From positions 835,685 through 899,684 of the forward strand of contig JAHQJS010000007.1 of the NCBI GenBank assembly GCA_019057385.1: 64,000 nt of DNA, in the 5' to 3' direction. Of this stretch, positions 35,096-44,831 are shown in pieces. The position numbers and the translations under genes were made by a program. Source of the DNA: Candidatus Borrarchaeum weybense (lineage in GTDB: Archaea; Asgardarchaeota; Sifarchaeia; Borrarchaeales; Borrarchaeaceae). The notes beneath the pieces were generated by a model. The model did not search any database. It was not told the origin of the DNA and saw only the letters and a list, made by a program, of their open reading frames with translations. Every line of letters starts with the position of its first letter. The first letter of the stretch is position 1.

Positions 35096-35631
35096 AGTTA
35101 AAAAGTAAATCGCCAAAAAAAATCAAATCGAGTTTCGTGTGGGCTTATTTTATTAATCATCTAATTAGTTCCAGCGTCTATTAGGCAATTTACAATGTGG
35201 CTGAATGATAGGATATAGACCCCTTCTACCTGGGCAGTTTTCGCTGAAGGAGGTATCTACTCGCCTTTAGACTGTGACAGTTCAAAAAGAAATAATATGT
35301 GCGTAAGGATAGTTGAGTGATATCTAAACTAAAGACCTCTAAAATCAAAAACATGCATTTACTCATTTCTTAAACAGTTTAAACGAAGCAAGATTGCCTT
35401 GATAGAGAAAATTCTCCAGATACCCTTGGAAGCGATACGAAGATGATCGCATAGTGAATATAGAGAATTTTGCTGGTTTCAACGAGAGATAAAAATTATT
35501 CAAAAAAATTGAAGTTTTTAAAGCAAAATGTGATGAATCGTGATTATATCAATGCCAGCTTTGACCTTTGGCTGGAAATGAACATATCTCCTGATAACAG
35601 AGCAAAGGGGCAAAAAATTGCTTATGATTCA
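35096..35631. other. Intergenic region downstream of the IS605 relic
   Basis: No gene is supported with confidence. At about 35214-35268 an imperfect inverted repeat (TAGACCCCTTC ... GAAGGAGGTATCTA) could fold into an RNA hairpin of unknown role. The region 35490-35630 is open on the plus strand and encodes a weak, unrecognised frame that runs into the antisense of the next gene. Confidence 0.3.
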
Positions 35632-36315
35632 TCAAATATTATATTCGCAGTGTTGGGTAAGAGATTCACCGCTAAAAGATTTCTTTCGGTATTCACAAGT
35701 TCTTGGACAATATTGGCAGGCAAAGTATTCTTCTGGTGTGGCCGCGAAAATGCCTGAAAGTGATTTTCTAGGTATCATTAAAAAACTGGGCGTAAGATGA
35801 ACCCCTATAGTCCCAGTCGGATTCAAAATCTGAAAAATAACCTCTTGTTGCTTGATATCAAAGAGTTTACCTGTTCCAGATCCCGGAGTAAAGTTGGATA
35901 TTGTGCTTCCCAATTTTTCTTTCATTAAAGATCTGACGTAGGCAGCTGCTTTCTCTACTGCGTAATCTGCTATACACTCCATGATAAATCCTCGAAGTAT
36001 GCTACTTTTAGTTTCTTCTGAAGCTTTTTTTTCCAGTCCTGGTCCAATTGTAACTATATAGGGAACTACTGTTTGATTAACTTTTAATACTTCACCAAGG
36101 ATCGAACTCTTTAGAATGTATTCGCTTTCTAATTGGATTTCATCCTTCTTAATACTAGTCACTTTTAATAAGGTGTATACTGTCGTAGGTTCAATCAATC
36201 GACGGCAGTCCTCTATAAGCGGTACTACTTTCGTCTCCTTCATTCTTCTGTTTTTTAGAGTTCGTATTAAGTCCCTAGCATCTAAATCAATAGGTATGAA
36301 ATCAATTACTTCCAC
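35632..36315 (-). CDS. Vitamin B12-dependent methionine synthase activation-domain-like protein, copy 1
   Basis: The 227-residue protein shows the fold and key stretch of the MetH C-terminal activation domain: TPGSGTGKLFDIKQQEVIF and IGVHLTPSFLMIPRKSLSGI. In MetH this domain binds S-adenosylmethionine and positions it for reductive remethylation of cob(II)alamin. Here it is free-standing and carries a C-terminal cysteine motif, CQYCPRTCEYR, that MetH lacks and that may bind metal or a cluster. A paralog lies at 39224-39907. The likely role is reactivation of methyltransferase corrinoids, parallel to or together with RACE proteins. Confidence 0.85.
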   Translation of the reverse strand: MEVIDFIPIDLDARDLIRTLKNRRMKETKVVPLIEDCRRLIEPTTVYTLLKVTSIKKDEIQLESEYILKSSILGEVLKVNQTVVPYIVTIGPGLEKKASEETKSSILRGFIMECIADYAVEKAAAYVRSLMKEKLGSTISNFTPGSGTGKLFDIKQQEVIFQILNPTGTIGVHLTPSFLMIPRKSLSGIFAATPEEYFACQYCPRTCEYRKKSFSGESLTQHCEYNI

Positions 36316-36331
36316 GAAAACGCCTCCTTAA

Positions 36332-36682
36332 TTAAAGCAATTGTGAGTTTGTGGCGGAAGTTCTGTATCCCTGGAAGTAATATAAGAATATCGGGTCTAA
36401 ATAAAAGGAGTCCGTTTTCAATACCCGATAAAACTTTATAACAATGTCACATCCTTTTGCAAGAGACTTGAGGGACACCATACTCACTTTGTCGATAGTC
36501 TCTAGCGCATTATCCAATAGGCTTCTCAAATTAGTAAGATTTGCTTTCTTCTCTTCTAATTGCAACGAGAAGAATTTCTGAGAATTCATCCACAGACTCA
36601 AGCTCGTGGCTTTCTTGAGGTGTCTCATAAGAAAAAATAGGTACTTATTTTGAATAATGAAGGTAGGCACACCCAGGATCAT
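36332..36682 (-). CDS. Doubtful small hypothetical protein
   Basis: An open frame of 116 codons ends 16 bp before the MetH-activation-like gene and would be its upstream operon partner. The central part (LEEKKANLTNLRSLLDNALE) is protein-like, but there is no recognised family, no ribosome-binding site, and the proposed start lies inside the repeat at 36660-36734. It may be shorter (from an ATG near 36628) or not a gene at all. Confidence 0.2.
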   Translation of the reverse strand: MILGVPTFIIQNKYLFFLMRHLKKATSLSLWMNSQKFFSLQLEEKKANLTNLRSLLDNALETIDKVSMVSLKSLAKGCDIVIKFYRVLKTDSFYLDPIFLYYFQGYRTSATNSQLL

Positions 36683-36734
36683 GTAAAGGAGAGATAGACT
36701 TTATCAAAATCCATTGGAGGGATATGCCTACCTT
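36660..36734. repeat. Structured repeat (copy B) bounded by a perfect 10-bp inverted repeat
   Basis: AAGGTAGGCA and TGCCTACCTT bound a 75-bp segment containing GGATC and AAAGGAGAGATAG. It lines up with 21551-21621 over almost its whole length, with small gaps. It lies in the region between the MetH-activation-like gene and mtd. The terminal inverted repeat suggests either a hairpin RNA or a very small mobile repeat. Confidence 0.6.
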
Positions 36735-37146
36735 AGGTGCGACCACTTCATTGCTGTATAAAAGTCTTATTGTACAACATTCAGCAATCAAATCCTTCTG
36801 AAATAAGTTACAATTTAGTATGTTTTCTGCGTCGAAGTCGAAGCGAGGGGCATCGATAATAAATTTGAAGATTATAAAAGAGAGATATAGAACAAAATGG
36901 GTGATACTAGAGGATAAAAAAGACAATAAAAATCAACATATTGCAAAAACTTACGTTTTAAGATTTCGTTCATATTCATTCGATTTGTAGTTTACTCAGG
37001 AAAATTTTATATCCATAAACCTTAATATTACATCTCTACAAATTTTTTATTAATGTACTAGAAGTTTTATATAAGTCTGAAAAACTTGTGATATTTGAAG
37101 AGCACAATTATTAGAAATATTATCTCACAAGAAGGTGATATTACAT
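36735..37146. other. Intergenic region upstream of mtd
   Basis: No gene is supported. Several AT-rich tracts lie within 100 bp of the mtd start, for example TTTTATATAAG near 37065-37075, a plausible TATA box. Nothing else is recognised. Confidence 0.3.
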
Positions 37147-37977
37147 TTGATAAAAATCTCCATCGTTAAAGCGGGTAATATCGCTACGTCAACAGTTATT
37201 GATATTATTTTAGATGAACGAGCTCATAGAGAAGACATCATGATTAGAACCTTTGGCACTGGCTCAAAAATGCAATTAGAGTATATTAAAGAGGTTGTAG
37301 AAATTGCTGTTGCCATTGATCCCGATTTACTAATTTTTGTAGGACCAAATATTTCCTCAAAACGGAATATAGAAACTGCAAATATCTTAAAAGAATTAAA
37401 TATGCCAATTATTTTGATAGGAGATGCAAAAGACCTCAAGATTACTGAAATACTAGATTCATTCAATATCGGTTATATTATTTTGGAAGGCGATCCGTTA
37501 CTTGGGGCTAAAAGAGCAATACTTGATTCTACAGAAATGGTATTATTTAATGCTAATATATTGAAAGTGCTTTCAGTCTCGGGAACAATCCGTTTATTGC
37601 AACATGAATTGAATAAAGTAATCACTAGTCTGAAAGATAAAGGAATCCATCTCCCTAAAATAATAGTGAGTTCTGATCTTGCACTGCAATATGCTGGTAT
37701 CAAAAATCCCTACGCTCATGCAAAAGCAAAAGCCGCCTACGAAATGAATATCCTAGTCCACAAGTTAAATTACCAAGGTTGTTTTGTTCTTAAGAAGAAA
37801 GATGAATACATCCCCTGTGTAATTAGTGCACATGAATTGGCGGAGTCCGCTGCAGACCTGGCGCAAACAGCAAGGAATATTGAAAAAATCAATGATTCTA
37901 TTTTAAGAGATCCCCATGATCGATTTGGACAAATATTGAAAAAGACAAGTCTCTATGAAGATTTATCTGTCATTTAA
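37147..37977 (+). CDS. mtd: F420-dependent methylenetetrahydromethanopterin dehydrogenase Mtd
   Basis: The sequence begins IKISIVKAGNIATSTVIDII and continues LDERAHREDIMIRTFGTGSKM, the Mtd signature (IGIVKxGNIGTSPVxxLxLDERADR...GSGAKM). Later DPDLLIFVGPNISS, EMVLFNANILKVLSVSGTIR, NPYAHAKAKAAYEMN and RDPHDRFG match the family to its end. Mtd interconverts methylene- and methenyl-H4MPT with F420. TTG at this position follows GGTG and aligns with the family N-terminus; the frame is open four codons further upstream to a GTG. Its presence shows a tetrahydromethanopterin-type C1 carrier and F420, the sink for methyl groups delivered by MtrH-like proteins. Confidence 0.92.
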   Translation: MIKISIVKAGNIATSTVIDIILDERAHREDIMIRTFGTGSKMQLEYIKEVVEIAVAIDPDLLIFVGPNISSKRNIETANILKELNMPIILIGDAKDLKITEILDSFNIGYIILEGDPLLGAKRAILDSTEMVLFNANILKVLSVSGTIRLLQHELNKVITSLKDKGIHLPKIIVSSDLALQYAGIKNPYAHAKAKAAYEMNILVHKLNYQGCFVLKKKDEYIPCVISAHELAESAADLAQTARNIEKINDSILRDPHDRFGQILKKTSLYEDLSVI

Positions 37978-38184
37978 ATCGAGAGCGATGTAACTTCAAA
38001 CCAATCGCTTATTTCTTTGTTAATAAACGTTTTAGAAGTTAGTAGAATCTCAAATGATCATAGAAATGTGTTAGATCTTTTAACGAAAAAATAAGTTAAC
38101 TAAGCACTTTTATAGGAGTTCTGAGTATTATAGAATGACTAAAGTGACATAGACGACAAGTAGTTTTTACTCTAAGGGATTAGT

Positions 38185-39117
38185 ATGATAGAAAAATTTG
38201 ACATTATCATCATAGGTGCGGGGTGTGCTGGTCTAGCTGCTGGGATATACGCTGGGCGTTTTGGATTAAGCACTGCGATATTTGATAAACAACTTCCTGG
38301 TGGTCAGATAAACCTCACGGATGTTGTTGAAAACTACCCTGGATATGAAATGATATCAGGACAAGATCTATCAGAGATAATGGTGAAGCAAGTAGAGAAT
38401 GCCGGTGCAAAAATCTTTGAATTTGAAGAGATTCGTGATTTAGATCTCTCGCAACCAATAAAAAAGGTAGTTAGTGAGATGGGAGAATACGAAGCTAAGG
38501 TTGTAATTCTTACAACAGGATCAAATTACAGAAGATTAGGTATTCCTGGTGAGAAAGAATATACAGGAAAAGGCGTGAGTTATTGTGCAACGTGTGATGG
38601 CCAACTTTATAAAAAAAAGAAGGTCATAACAGTTGGGGGAGGAGATGTCGCTGCAACTTATACAAGATATCTTAAAGAAATTGACGTTAATGTGCGTTTA
38701 GTCCATAGAAGAGATCAATTACGTGCTAAAGAATCATTGCAAAAGGATTTAGAGCGTCTTGGTGTCGAGATTATCTGGGATACTATAGTTACAGAAATCT
38801 TTGGCGATGATGAAAGCGTTACTGGTGCGAAACTGAAAAACATCAATACAAGTGAAGAAACAAAAATGGAGCTGGATGGCGTTTTTATCCATATCGGGAG
38901 CCTGCCAACTAACGACTTATCCAAAAAAGCGGGTATTGAACTTGACGAGCGTGGATACATTATTGTCAATAAAAAGAATGAAACAAATATACTAGGAATT
39001 TATGCTGCAGGAGATAATACTGGAAGTGAAGCTCAGTTAGCGATAGTAGTTGGTGAAGGTGTTAATGCCGCTATCCATGCCTATCAGTATATAAAAGGGG
39101 GATGGAATGGCTCTTGA
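38185..39117 (+). CDS. trxB: Thioredoxin reductase
   Basis: IIIIGAGCAGLAAGIYAGRF is the FAD-binding motif, CATCDGQLY (Cys134/Cys137) the redox-active disulfide, TVGGGDVAATY the second Rossmann motif, and IYAAGDNTGSEAQLAIVVGEG the C-terminal FAD contact. The length (310) is standard. In the NAD(P)H motif region the usual GGGDSA(A/V)EEA reads GGGDVAATYTRYL, and the following HRRDQLRAKESLQ retains the arginines used by NADPH enzymes. It may supply reducing power for thiols of the corrinoid proteins or general thioredoxin reduction. It stands alone, about 200 bp after mtd. Confidence 0.92.
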   Translation: MIEKFDIIIIGAGCAGLAAGIYAGRFGLSTAIFDKQLPGGQINLTDVVENYPGYEMISGQDLSEIMVKQVENAGAKIFEFEEIRDLDLSQPIKKVVSEMGEYEAKVVILTTGSNYRRLGIPGEKEYTGKGVSYCATCDGQLYKKKKVITVGGGDVAATYTRYLKEIDVNVRLVHRRDQLRAKESLQKDLERLGVEIIWDTIVTEIFGDDESVTGAKLKNINTSEETKMELDGVFIHIGSLPTNDLSKKAGIELDERGYIIVNKKNETNILGIYAAGDNTGSEAQLAIVVGEGVNAAIHAYQYIKGGWNGS

Positions 39118-39223
39118 ACGAAACTACTACTAGATACTGGCTTCCTATTTCACAAACAATACTTGATTTCGTTAAAGGTGCTTTTATCATTAATGAAAAC
39201 TGAACAAAGAAATCATTTCGAGC

Positions 39224-39907
39224 TCAATAGGTATCTTGTTCACATTGGTGACCAATATACTCGCCGCTGTACTCTTTCCTTCTATGTTCACACTTACGAG
39301 GGCAGTATTCACACGTCACATAATCATTAGGAGTTGCAGCAAAAACTCCTGAGATTGATTTTTTGGGCAACATTAAATAAGTTGGCGTAAGACGGACTCC
39401 GATTGTATTTGGATCTATGATCTTAAATAATACTTCTTGCTGATTGATATTAAAGAGTCTACCTGTACCTGTTCCTGGTGAAAAATTGTTTATATCGTTC
39501 CCTAGTTTTTCCTTAGCTAGAGAGCTTATATAAAGCCTTGCCTTATCTAAAACATAATCTGCTATCTGTTCCATAACGAATGCTTTAAGGATATTAATCT
39601 TTGACTCTTTTGATGTATATGTTTCAAGTTGAGATCCTATTGTAACAACATGAGGAACAATTGTTTGATCATTTTCTACTGAGTCTCCAAGGATTATACT
39701 CTTTATACTGTATCCATTGTCTACTTGGATCTCGGAATTATTAACCTTGGTTACTTGCACGAACTTGTAAACAGCTTTTGGCTCAATTAGTTCTATACAT
39801 TCATCTATAAGCGGTACAACATCTTTTTCTCTTATCCTTCTTTTACCTAGTGTTTCCAGTAAATCATCAACATCCAATTCGAAAGGGATAGGATCGATTA
39901 CTTCCAT
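39224..39907 (-). CDS. Vitamin B12-dependent methionine synthase activation-domain-like protein, copy 2
   Basis: A 227-residue paralog of 35632-36315, with EVIDPIPFELDVDDLLETL, NFSPGTGTGRLFNINQQEVL, IGVRLTPTYLMLPKKSISGV and the same C-terminal cysteine motif CEYCPRKCEHR. Length is identical and most conserved positions agree. It is divergent from the second RACE gene (170 bp between), which supports a joint role in corrinoid reactivation. ATG is preceded by GGAGAGCG at suitable distance. Confidence 0.86.
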   Translation of the reverse strand: MEVIDPIPFELDVDDLLETLGKRRIREKDVVPLIDECIELIEPKAVYKFVQVTKVNNSEIQVDNGYSIKSIILGDSVENDQTIVPHVVTIGSQLETYTSKESKINILKAFVMEQIADYVLDKARLYISSLAKEKLGNDINNFSPGTGTGRLFNINQQEVLFKIIDPNTIGVRLTPTYLMLPKKSISGVFAATPNDYVTCEYCPRKCEHRRKEYSGEYIGHQCEQDTY

Positions 39908-40076
39908 GGCAACGCTCTCCTTAATTTACATAAACTCAATTCATTGTAGATGATATATTGCCAGTGACATATAACAATTTCGATATAACAGTTGAGGTTG
40001 ATCAATTCATTTAGGAATATATCAAAACCAAAAAGATTAGTAAAACTTTAAATAATGATGATGAACGACATCTGAG

Positions 40077-41990
40077 ATGAGGCATTTAAATCAAGAGTCA
40101 TTTAAAATTGAGGGACCTGTATTGCCAAAATACTGCAAAATCGTTTTACAGCCTAGTGGGCGTCGAGGGACGTTTCCCTGCGAAACAAATCTTCTAACTG
40201 CAGCATTAGAACTTGGTGAACCCATTGAATCGTTATGCGGAGGTAAAGGCTCCTGCGGAAAATGCATGGTTTTTATTAATAAGGGAATTGAGAATATTTC
40301 TGATTTAACTGATATCGAAAAGCAGATTTTAACAGAACAAGAAATCTCACAACACTATCGCCTTGCCTGTATGACAAAGGCTATCGGGGACGTAGAAGTC
40401 ACTGTTCCCGAAGAAAGTCGACGTAGAGAACAAGTAATTCTGACTGAAGGTCGAAAGACTGATTTCACCATAGATCCGACTGTTAAAAAATATTTCTTAA
40501 CCATACCTTTACCATCATTAGAGGATCTTTTGGCAGACCAAGAAAGACTTGCAAAGATTCTCGCACAAACTCATGGCTTGGAGAACTTGACCATCGATTT
40601 CCCTTTGGTTAAAAGATTGCCTAAATTGCTAAGAGAAAACAAGGGAAAAATTGCTGTAACTGTATGGAATGATCAGGAAATCATTGATATAGAGCCTGAG
40701 AACGCCTCAAAGAGTTATGGATTAGCCATAGATATTGGCACGACGACTGTTGTTGTCTACCTACTCGAACTCGATACCGGTAATCTCATCGGAATAGAGT
40801 CGATGACGAATCCACAAGTCACTTTTGGTGAAGATATTATCTCTAGAATATCCTATGTAATAAATAATTTAGATGGTCTTCAGAGACTTGGAGATATCAT
40901 AGTAACAGGGATCAATAGCTTGATCGAGCAATTAGCCAAGAAACACAAAATAGACTATAATCAAATTGTAGAAGTCACTATCGTTGGTAATTCAGTTATG
41001 CATCATCTCTTCTTGAAAATTACACCAGAATTTATAGGTAGATCGCCTTTTGTACCAGTTACCCACAATTCAATGACGCTGAAAGCAAGGGATGTAGGGA
41101 TAACTGTCAATCCTTCAGGGTATGTGCATATGTTGCCTATCGAGGCTGGATTTGTTGGTGCAGATAATGTCGGCGTATTAATAGCGACTGAAATTTACAA
41201 ATCTCCAGATGTTTCGCTCGTTATTGACATCGGTACAAATGGAGAACTCGTTCTGGGCAATAACGAAAAACTCTTTTCAGTCTCAACAGCCGCAGGACCT
41301 GCTCTTGAAGGGGCTCATATCAAATTTGGAATGCGAGCTGCTGCTGGGGCAATTGAACGCGTGAAAATTGATGAAACCTTTGAACCGAAATATAAAACAA
41401 TCGGTGATGAGAAACCGAGAGGAATCTGCGGTTCAGGCATTATCGATATCATTGCAGAATTATTTCGCGTTGGTATAATTGAGAAAAACGGCCGTTTTGC
41501 AGATTTAGACACTCCTCGCCTACGTAGAAACAATAAAGTAAATGAATATATCTTAGAATGGGCTTCAGAAGCTGCAATAAATTCAGATATTGTAATTACA
41601 CAGAAAGATGTCAGAGAAGTTCAACTAGCTAAAGGTGCAATGTATGCGGGTGCTGTTATCTTAATGAATAAATTCGGTTGTACAAAACTAGATAGAATAA
41701 TGCTTGCAGGAGCTTTCGGTAATTATATAGATAAGAAGTCTGGAATGTTGATAGGCTTATATCCTGATTGCGATTTAGAAAATGTTGTTAGCATTGGGAA
41801 CGCTGCAGGTGAAGGAGCTATAATGGCATTGTTGTCAAAGGAGAAAAGAGGAGAAGCTATGCGGATTGCAAGATCTGTGCAATATGTTGAACTTACCCTA
41901 GAAGAAGATTTTGAACCTGAATTTATGAACGCAATGTACTTTCCTCATAGGACAGATGATTTCCCTCATCTTAAAGAAATACTTGATTAA
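40077..41990 (+). CDS. RACE-type reductive activator of corrinoid proteins (2Fe-2S + ASKHA ATPase), copy 2
   Basis: Same architecture as 21904-23754: ferredoxin domain with CGGKGSCGKC and ACM, linker, then ATPase motifs GLAIDIGTTTVVVYLLEL, LVIDIGTNGELVLGNNEK, GMRAAAGAIERVKID, GICGSGIIDIIAE and MLAGAFGNYIDKKSG. It has 637 residues, with about 20 extra at the N-terminus. The two copies are clearly diverged along their length, so they probably serve different corrinoid partners. It is divergent from the second MetH-activation-like gene and followed by an IS605 derivative. Confidence 0.92.
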   Translation: MRHLNQESFKIEGPVLPKYCKIVLQPSGRRGTFPCETNLLTAALELGEPIESLCGGKGSCGKCMVFINKGIENISDLTDIEKQILTEQEISQHYRLACMTKAIGDVEVTVPEESRRREQVILTEGRKTDFTIDPTVKKYFLTIPLPSLEDLLADQERLAKILAQTHGLENLTIDFPLVKRLPKLLRENKGKIAVTVWNDQEIIDIEPENASKSYGLAIDIGTTTVVVYLLELDTGNLIGIESMTNPQVTFGEDIISRISYVINNLDGLQRLGDIIVTGINSLIEQLAKKHKIDYNQIVEVTIVGNSVMHHLFLKITPEFIGRSPFVPVTHNSMTLKARDVGITVNPSGYVHMLPIEAGFVGADNVGVLIATEIYKSPDVSLVIDIGTNGELVLGNNEKLFSVSTAAGPALEGAHIKFGMRAAAGAIERVKIDETFEPKYKTIGDEKPRGICGSGIIDIIAELFRVGIIEKNGRFADLDTPRLRRNNKVNEYILEWASEAAINSDIVITQKDVREVQLAKGAMYAGAVILMNKFGCTKLDRIMLAGAFGNYIDKKSGMLIGLYPDCDLENVVSIGNAAGEGAIMALLSKEKRGEAMRIARSVQYVELTLEEDFEPEFMNAMYFPHRTDDFPHLKEILD

Positions 41991-42023
41991 ATCCACCGTT
42001 TGCTTAATAAAGAGAGGTGGCAG

Positions 42024-42274
42024 GTGAACTACCACCCTACAAGTAGGCTGGCTTCCTGAATCATTCATTCCCCAACGGGACATGTCAAACAGGCTCTACG
42101 GGCAGTTCCTGCCCTGCATGTATGGTTAATATGAGAAGTGGCGAGTGTGACCTCAGCTCAATTCTAACTACCAGAGGTACCACACCTTATTTAAGTGTTG
42201 GGGACCACTGTGAAAGTGAACACGTAACATGATTCATCCCCCCAACAAGTAGAGGGGTCTTCTCGCGAGTTCTG
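42024..42274 (-). mobile_element. Non-autonomous IS605-type element, 251 bp
   Basis: On the minus strand it starts right after TTTAT and shows the left end CGCGAGAAGACCCC with a hairpin and GATGAAT. It finishes with a right end (CCTAC-TT-GTAGG hairpin, GGTAGTTCAC). Both ends line up with those of the tnpB element at 1863-3486, with the same 16 bases between TTTAT and the AAGACC block. No protein is encoded; the interior may preserve the guide-RNA region. It sits between the RACE gene and the aldolase gene and fills most of that gap. Confidence 0.8.
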
Positions 42275-42284
42275 ATAAATTTAA

Positions 42285-43235
<951 letters not shown>

Positions 43236-43242
43236 AAAAATA

Positions 43243-44652
43243 CTACTCTTTCTCTATTGGAAGGATATCTGTTCTATCAGGATAATCTCTAACTAGATAT
43301 CCCAACTCTTTAATTTTATCTCGAAGTTCGTCTGATTTTTTCCAGTCTTTTTGTTTCCTTGCTTCTTCCCGTGCCGCAACCAATTTTTTAACTTCTTCGG
43401 GAATCTCTTTTTCCCTACGTTCATTCTGAAATAGTCCAAAAATTCTGCCAAGTTCATTAATCGTATCCAAAAATGTCTGCAGTATTTGTTTGTCTGCATT
43501 TTGAGTAATCGCTTGATTCGCAGATTTTATCAATTCAAAATATTGTGCTAACGCTTGAGCAGTGTTGAAGTCATAATCCATTGAATTGAAGAATTCTTGT
43601 TTAATTTTTGATATTTCCTCTAAAAATTCACTTTTTGCTCCATTCAACTGATTTGAGGCTATTGCGTTTTCTAACAAGCGTTTTACATTATAAATACGCT
43701 CTAGATTTTGTTCCGCTTGATTCATAGATTCTTCACTATAATCAATTGGATTCCGATAATGGGTTGATGCGACAAACAAACGAAATGCTTCGGGGTCAAA
43801 CTTTTCAAGCAATTGACGAATTGTTATGAAATTCCCCAAAGATTTCGACATTTTTTCTCCATCTATCGTCAAAAAGCCCGTGTGTATCCAATATTTTACA
43901 AATGGTTTCTTTCCGGTGTACGCCTCGGATTGCATTATCTCGTTTTCGTGATGTGGGAATATTAAATCTCTAGCGCCGCTGTGGACATCAAGTTGTGACC
44001 CTAAATACTTCATGCTCATTGCTGAGCATTCAATATGCCATCCAGGTCGTCCCCGACCCCACGGAGAGTCCCAATAAGGATCGCCCTCCTCTGAATTTTT
44101 CCAAAGTGCAAAATCATAGGGATTTCGCTTTCCTTCTCTTATTGCCACTCTTGCTCCAGATCTCATTTCTTCTAATTTCTGTCCTGAAAGTTGGCCAAAC
44201 TCTTCAACAGTCGAAACATCGAAATAAACGTCACCATTGGATTCATACGCATTTCCTTTCTTAATCAGTGTTGAAATAAATTCAATAATCTCCGGAATAG
44301 TATCCGATACTCTCGGATAGAAATCTGCTTTTTCGATTCCTAATGCGTCCATATCCTCATAGTAAATCTGCTCAAATCGATCAGCTAGTTCCTGAGGATC
44401 TTCATTATTCTTCTTTGCTCGTTTGATTATTTTGTCATCGATATTTGTAATGTTAATAATAGTCTTAACATTAAAACCTATATATTTAAGATAACGGATA
44501 ATTATGTCAAAAGCTAAATATGTTCTGCCATGACCCAAATGCGGATAATCGTAGACGGTTGGACCGCACACATAGATTTTGACCTCTTCCTCAGAAATGG
44601 GTTTAAATTCTTCTACCTTGCGACCTAGAGTGTTATAAACCATGATATTCAT
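43243..44652 (-). CDS. cysS: Cysteinyl-tRNA synthetase
   Basis: CGPTVYDYPHLGHGRTYLAF has the HIGH motif (HLGH) and the first zinc Cys. SPWGRGRPGWHIECSAMSMK carries the other zinc Cys and KMSKSLGNF the KMSKS loop. The 469-residue length is normal. It is a class I synthetase charging tRNA-Cys, so this organism does not depend on the SepRS/SepCysS route alone. The cognate tRNA-Cys gene lies 1.1 kb away on the same strand. It converges with the aldolase gene, seven bases apart. Confidence 0.96.
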   Translation of the reverse strand: MNIMVYNTLGRKVEEFKPISEEEVKIYVCGPTVYDYPHLGHGRTYLAFDIIIRYLKYIGFNVKTIINITNIDDKIIKRAKKNNEDPQELADRFEQIYYEDMDALGIEKADFYPRVSDTIPEIIEFISTLIKKGNAYESNGDVYFDVSTVEEFGQLSGQKLEEMRSGARVAIREGKRNPYDFALWKNSEEGDPYWDSPWGRGRPGWHIECSAMSMKYLGSQLDVHSGARDLIFPHHENEIMQSEAYTGKKPFVKYWIHTGFLTIDGEKMSKSLGNFITIRQLLEKFDPEAFRLFVASTHYRNPIDYSEESMNQAEQNLERIYNVKRLLENAIASNQLNGAKSEFLEEISKIKQEFFNSMDYDFNTAQALAQYFELIKSANQAITQNADKQILQTFLDTINELGRIFGLFQNERREKEIPEEVKKLVAAREEARKQKDWKKSDELRDKIKELGYLVRDYPDRTDILPIEKE

Positions 44653-44831
44653 TTATTATCACCAATTTGCGAATAATAAAACAGCTTATCCTATTAAAAA
44701 GTGTTAGTTCTTAACATAACTATTTAGATTTTCAAAAAACCGATTTTTCTCCATGATACTCTATCAAAATCTTATAGCATTCTTTTAATATTTCACTAAC
44801 CAATTGTATACCCTCGAACACGTAGATTACA

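Noticed and set aside
34797..35096. Plus-strand open frames of about 100-125 codons
   Set aside because: They lie entirely in the GC-rich IS605 relic, overlap in two frames and resemble typical by-products of guide-RNA and right-end sequence, not a protein family.
35470..35757. Plus-strand open frame containing INASFDLWLEMNISPDNRAK
   Set aside because: The first part is protein-like, but the last third is antisense to the MetH-activation-like gene, there is no ribosome-binding site and no recognised family.
36645..36926. Minus-strand open frame of 93 codons
   Set aside because: It runs through the structured repeat, has poor composition and no start signal.
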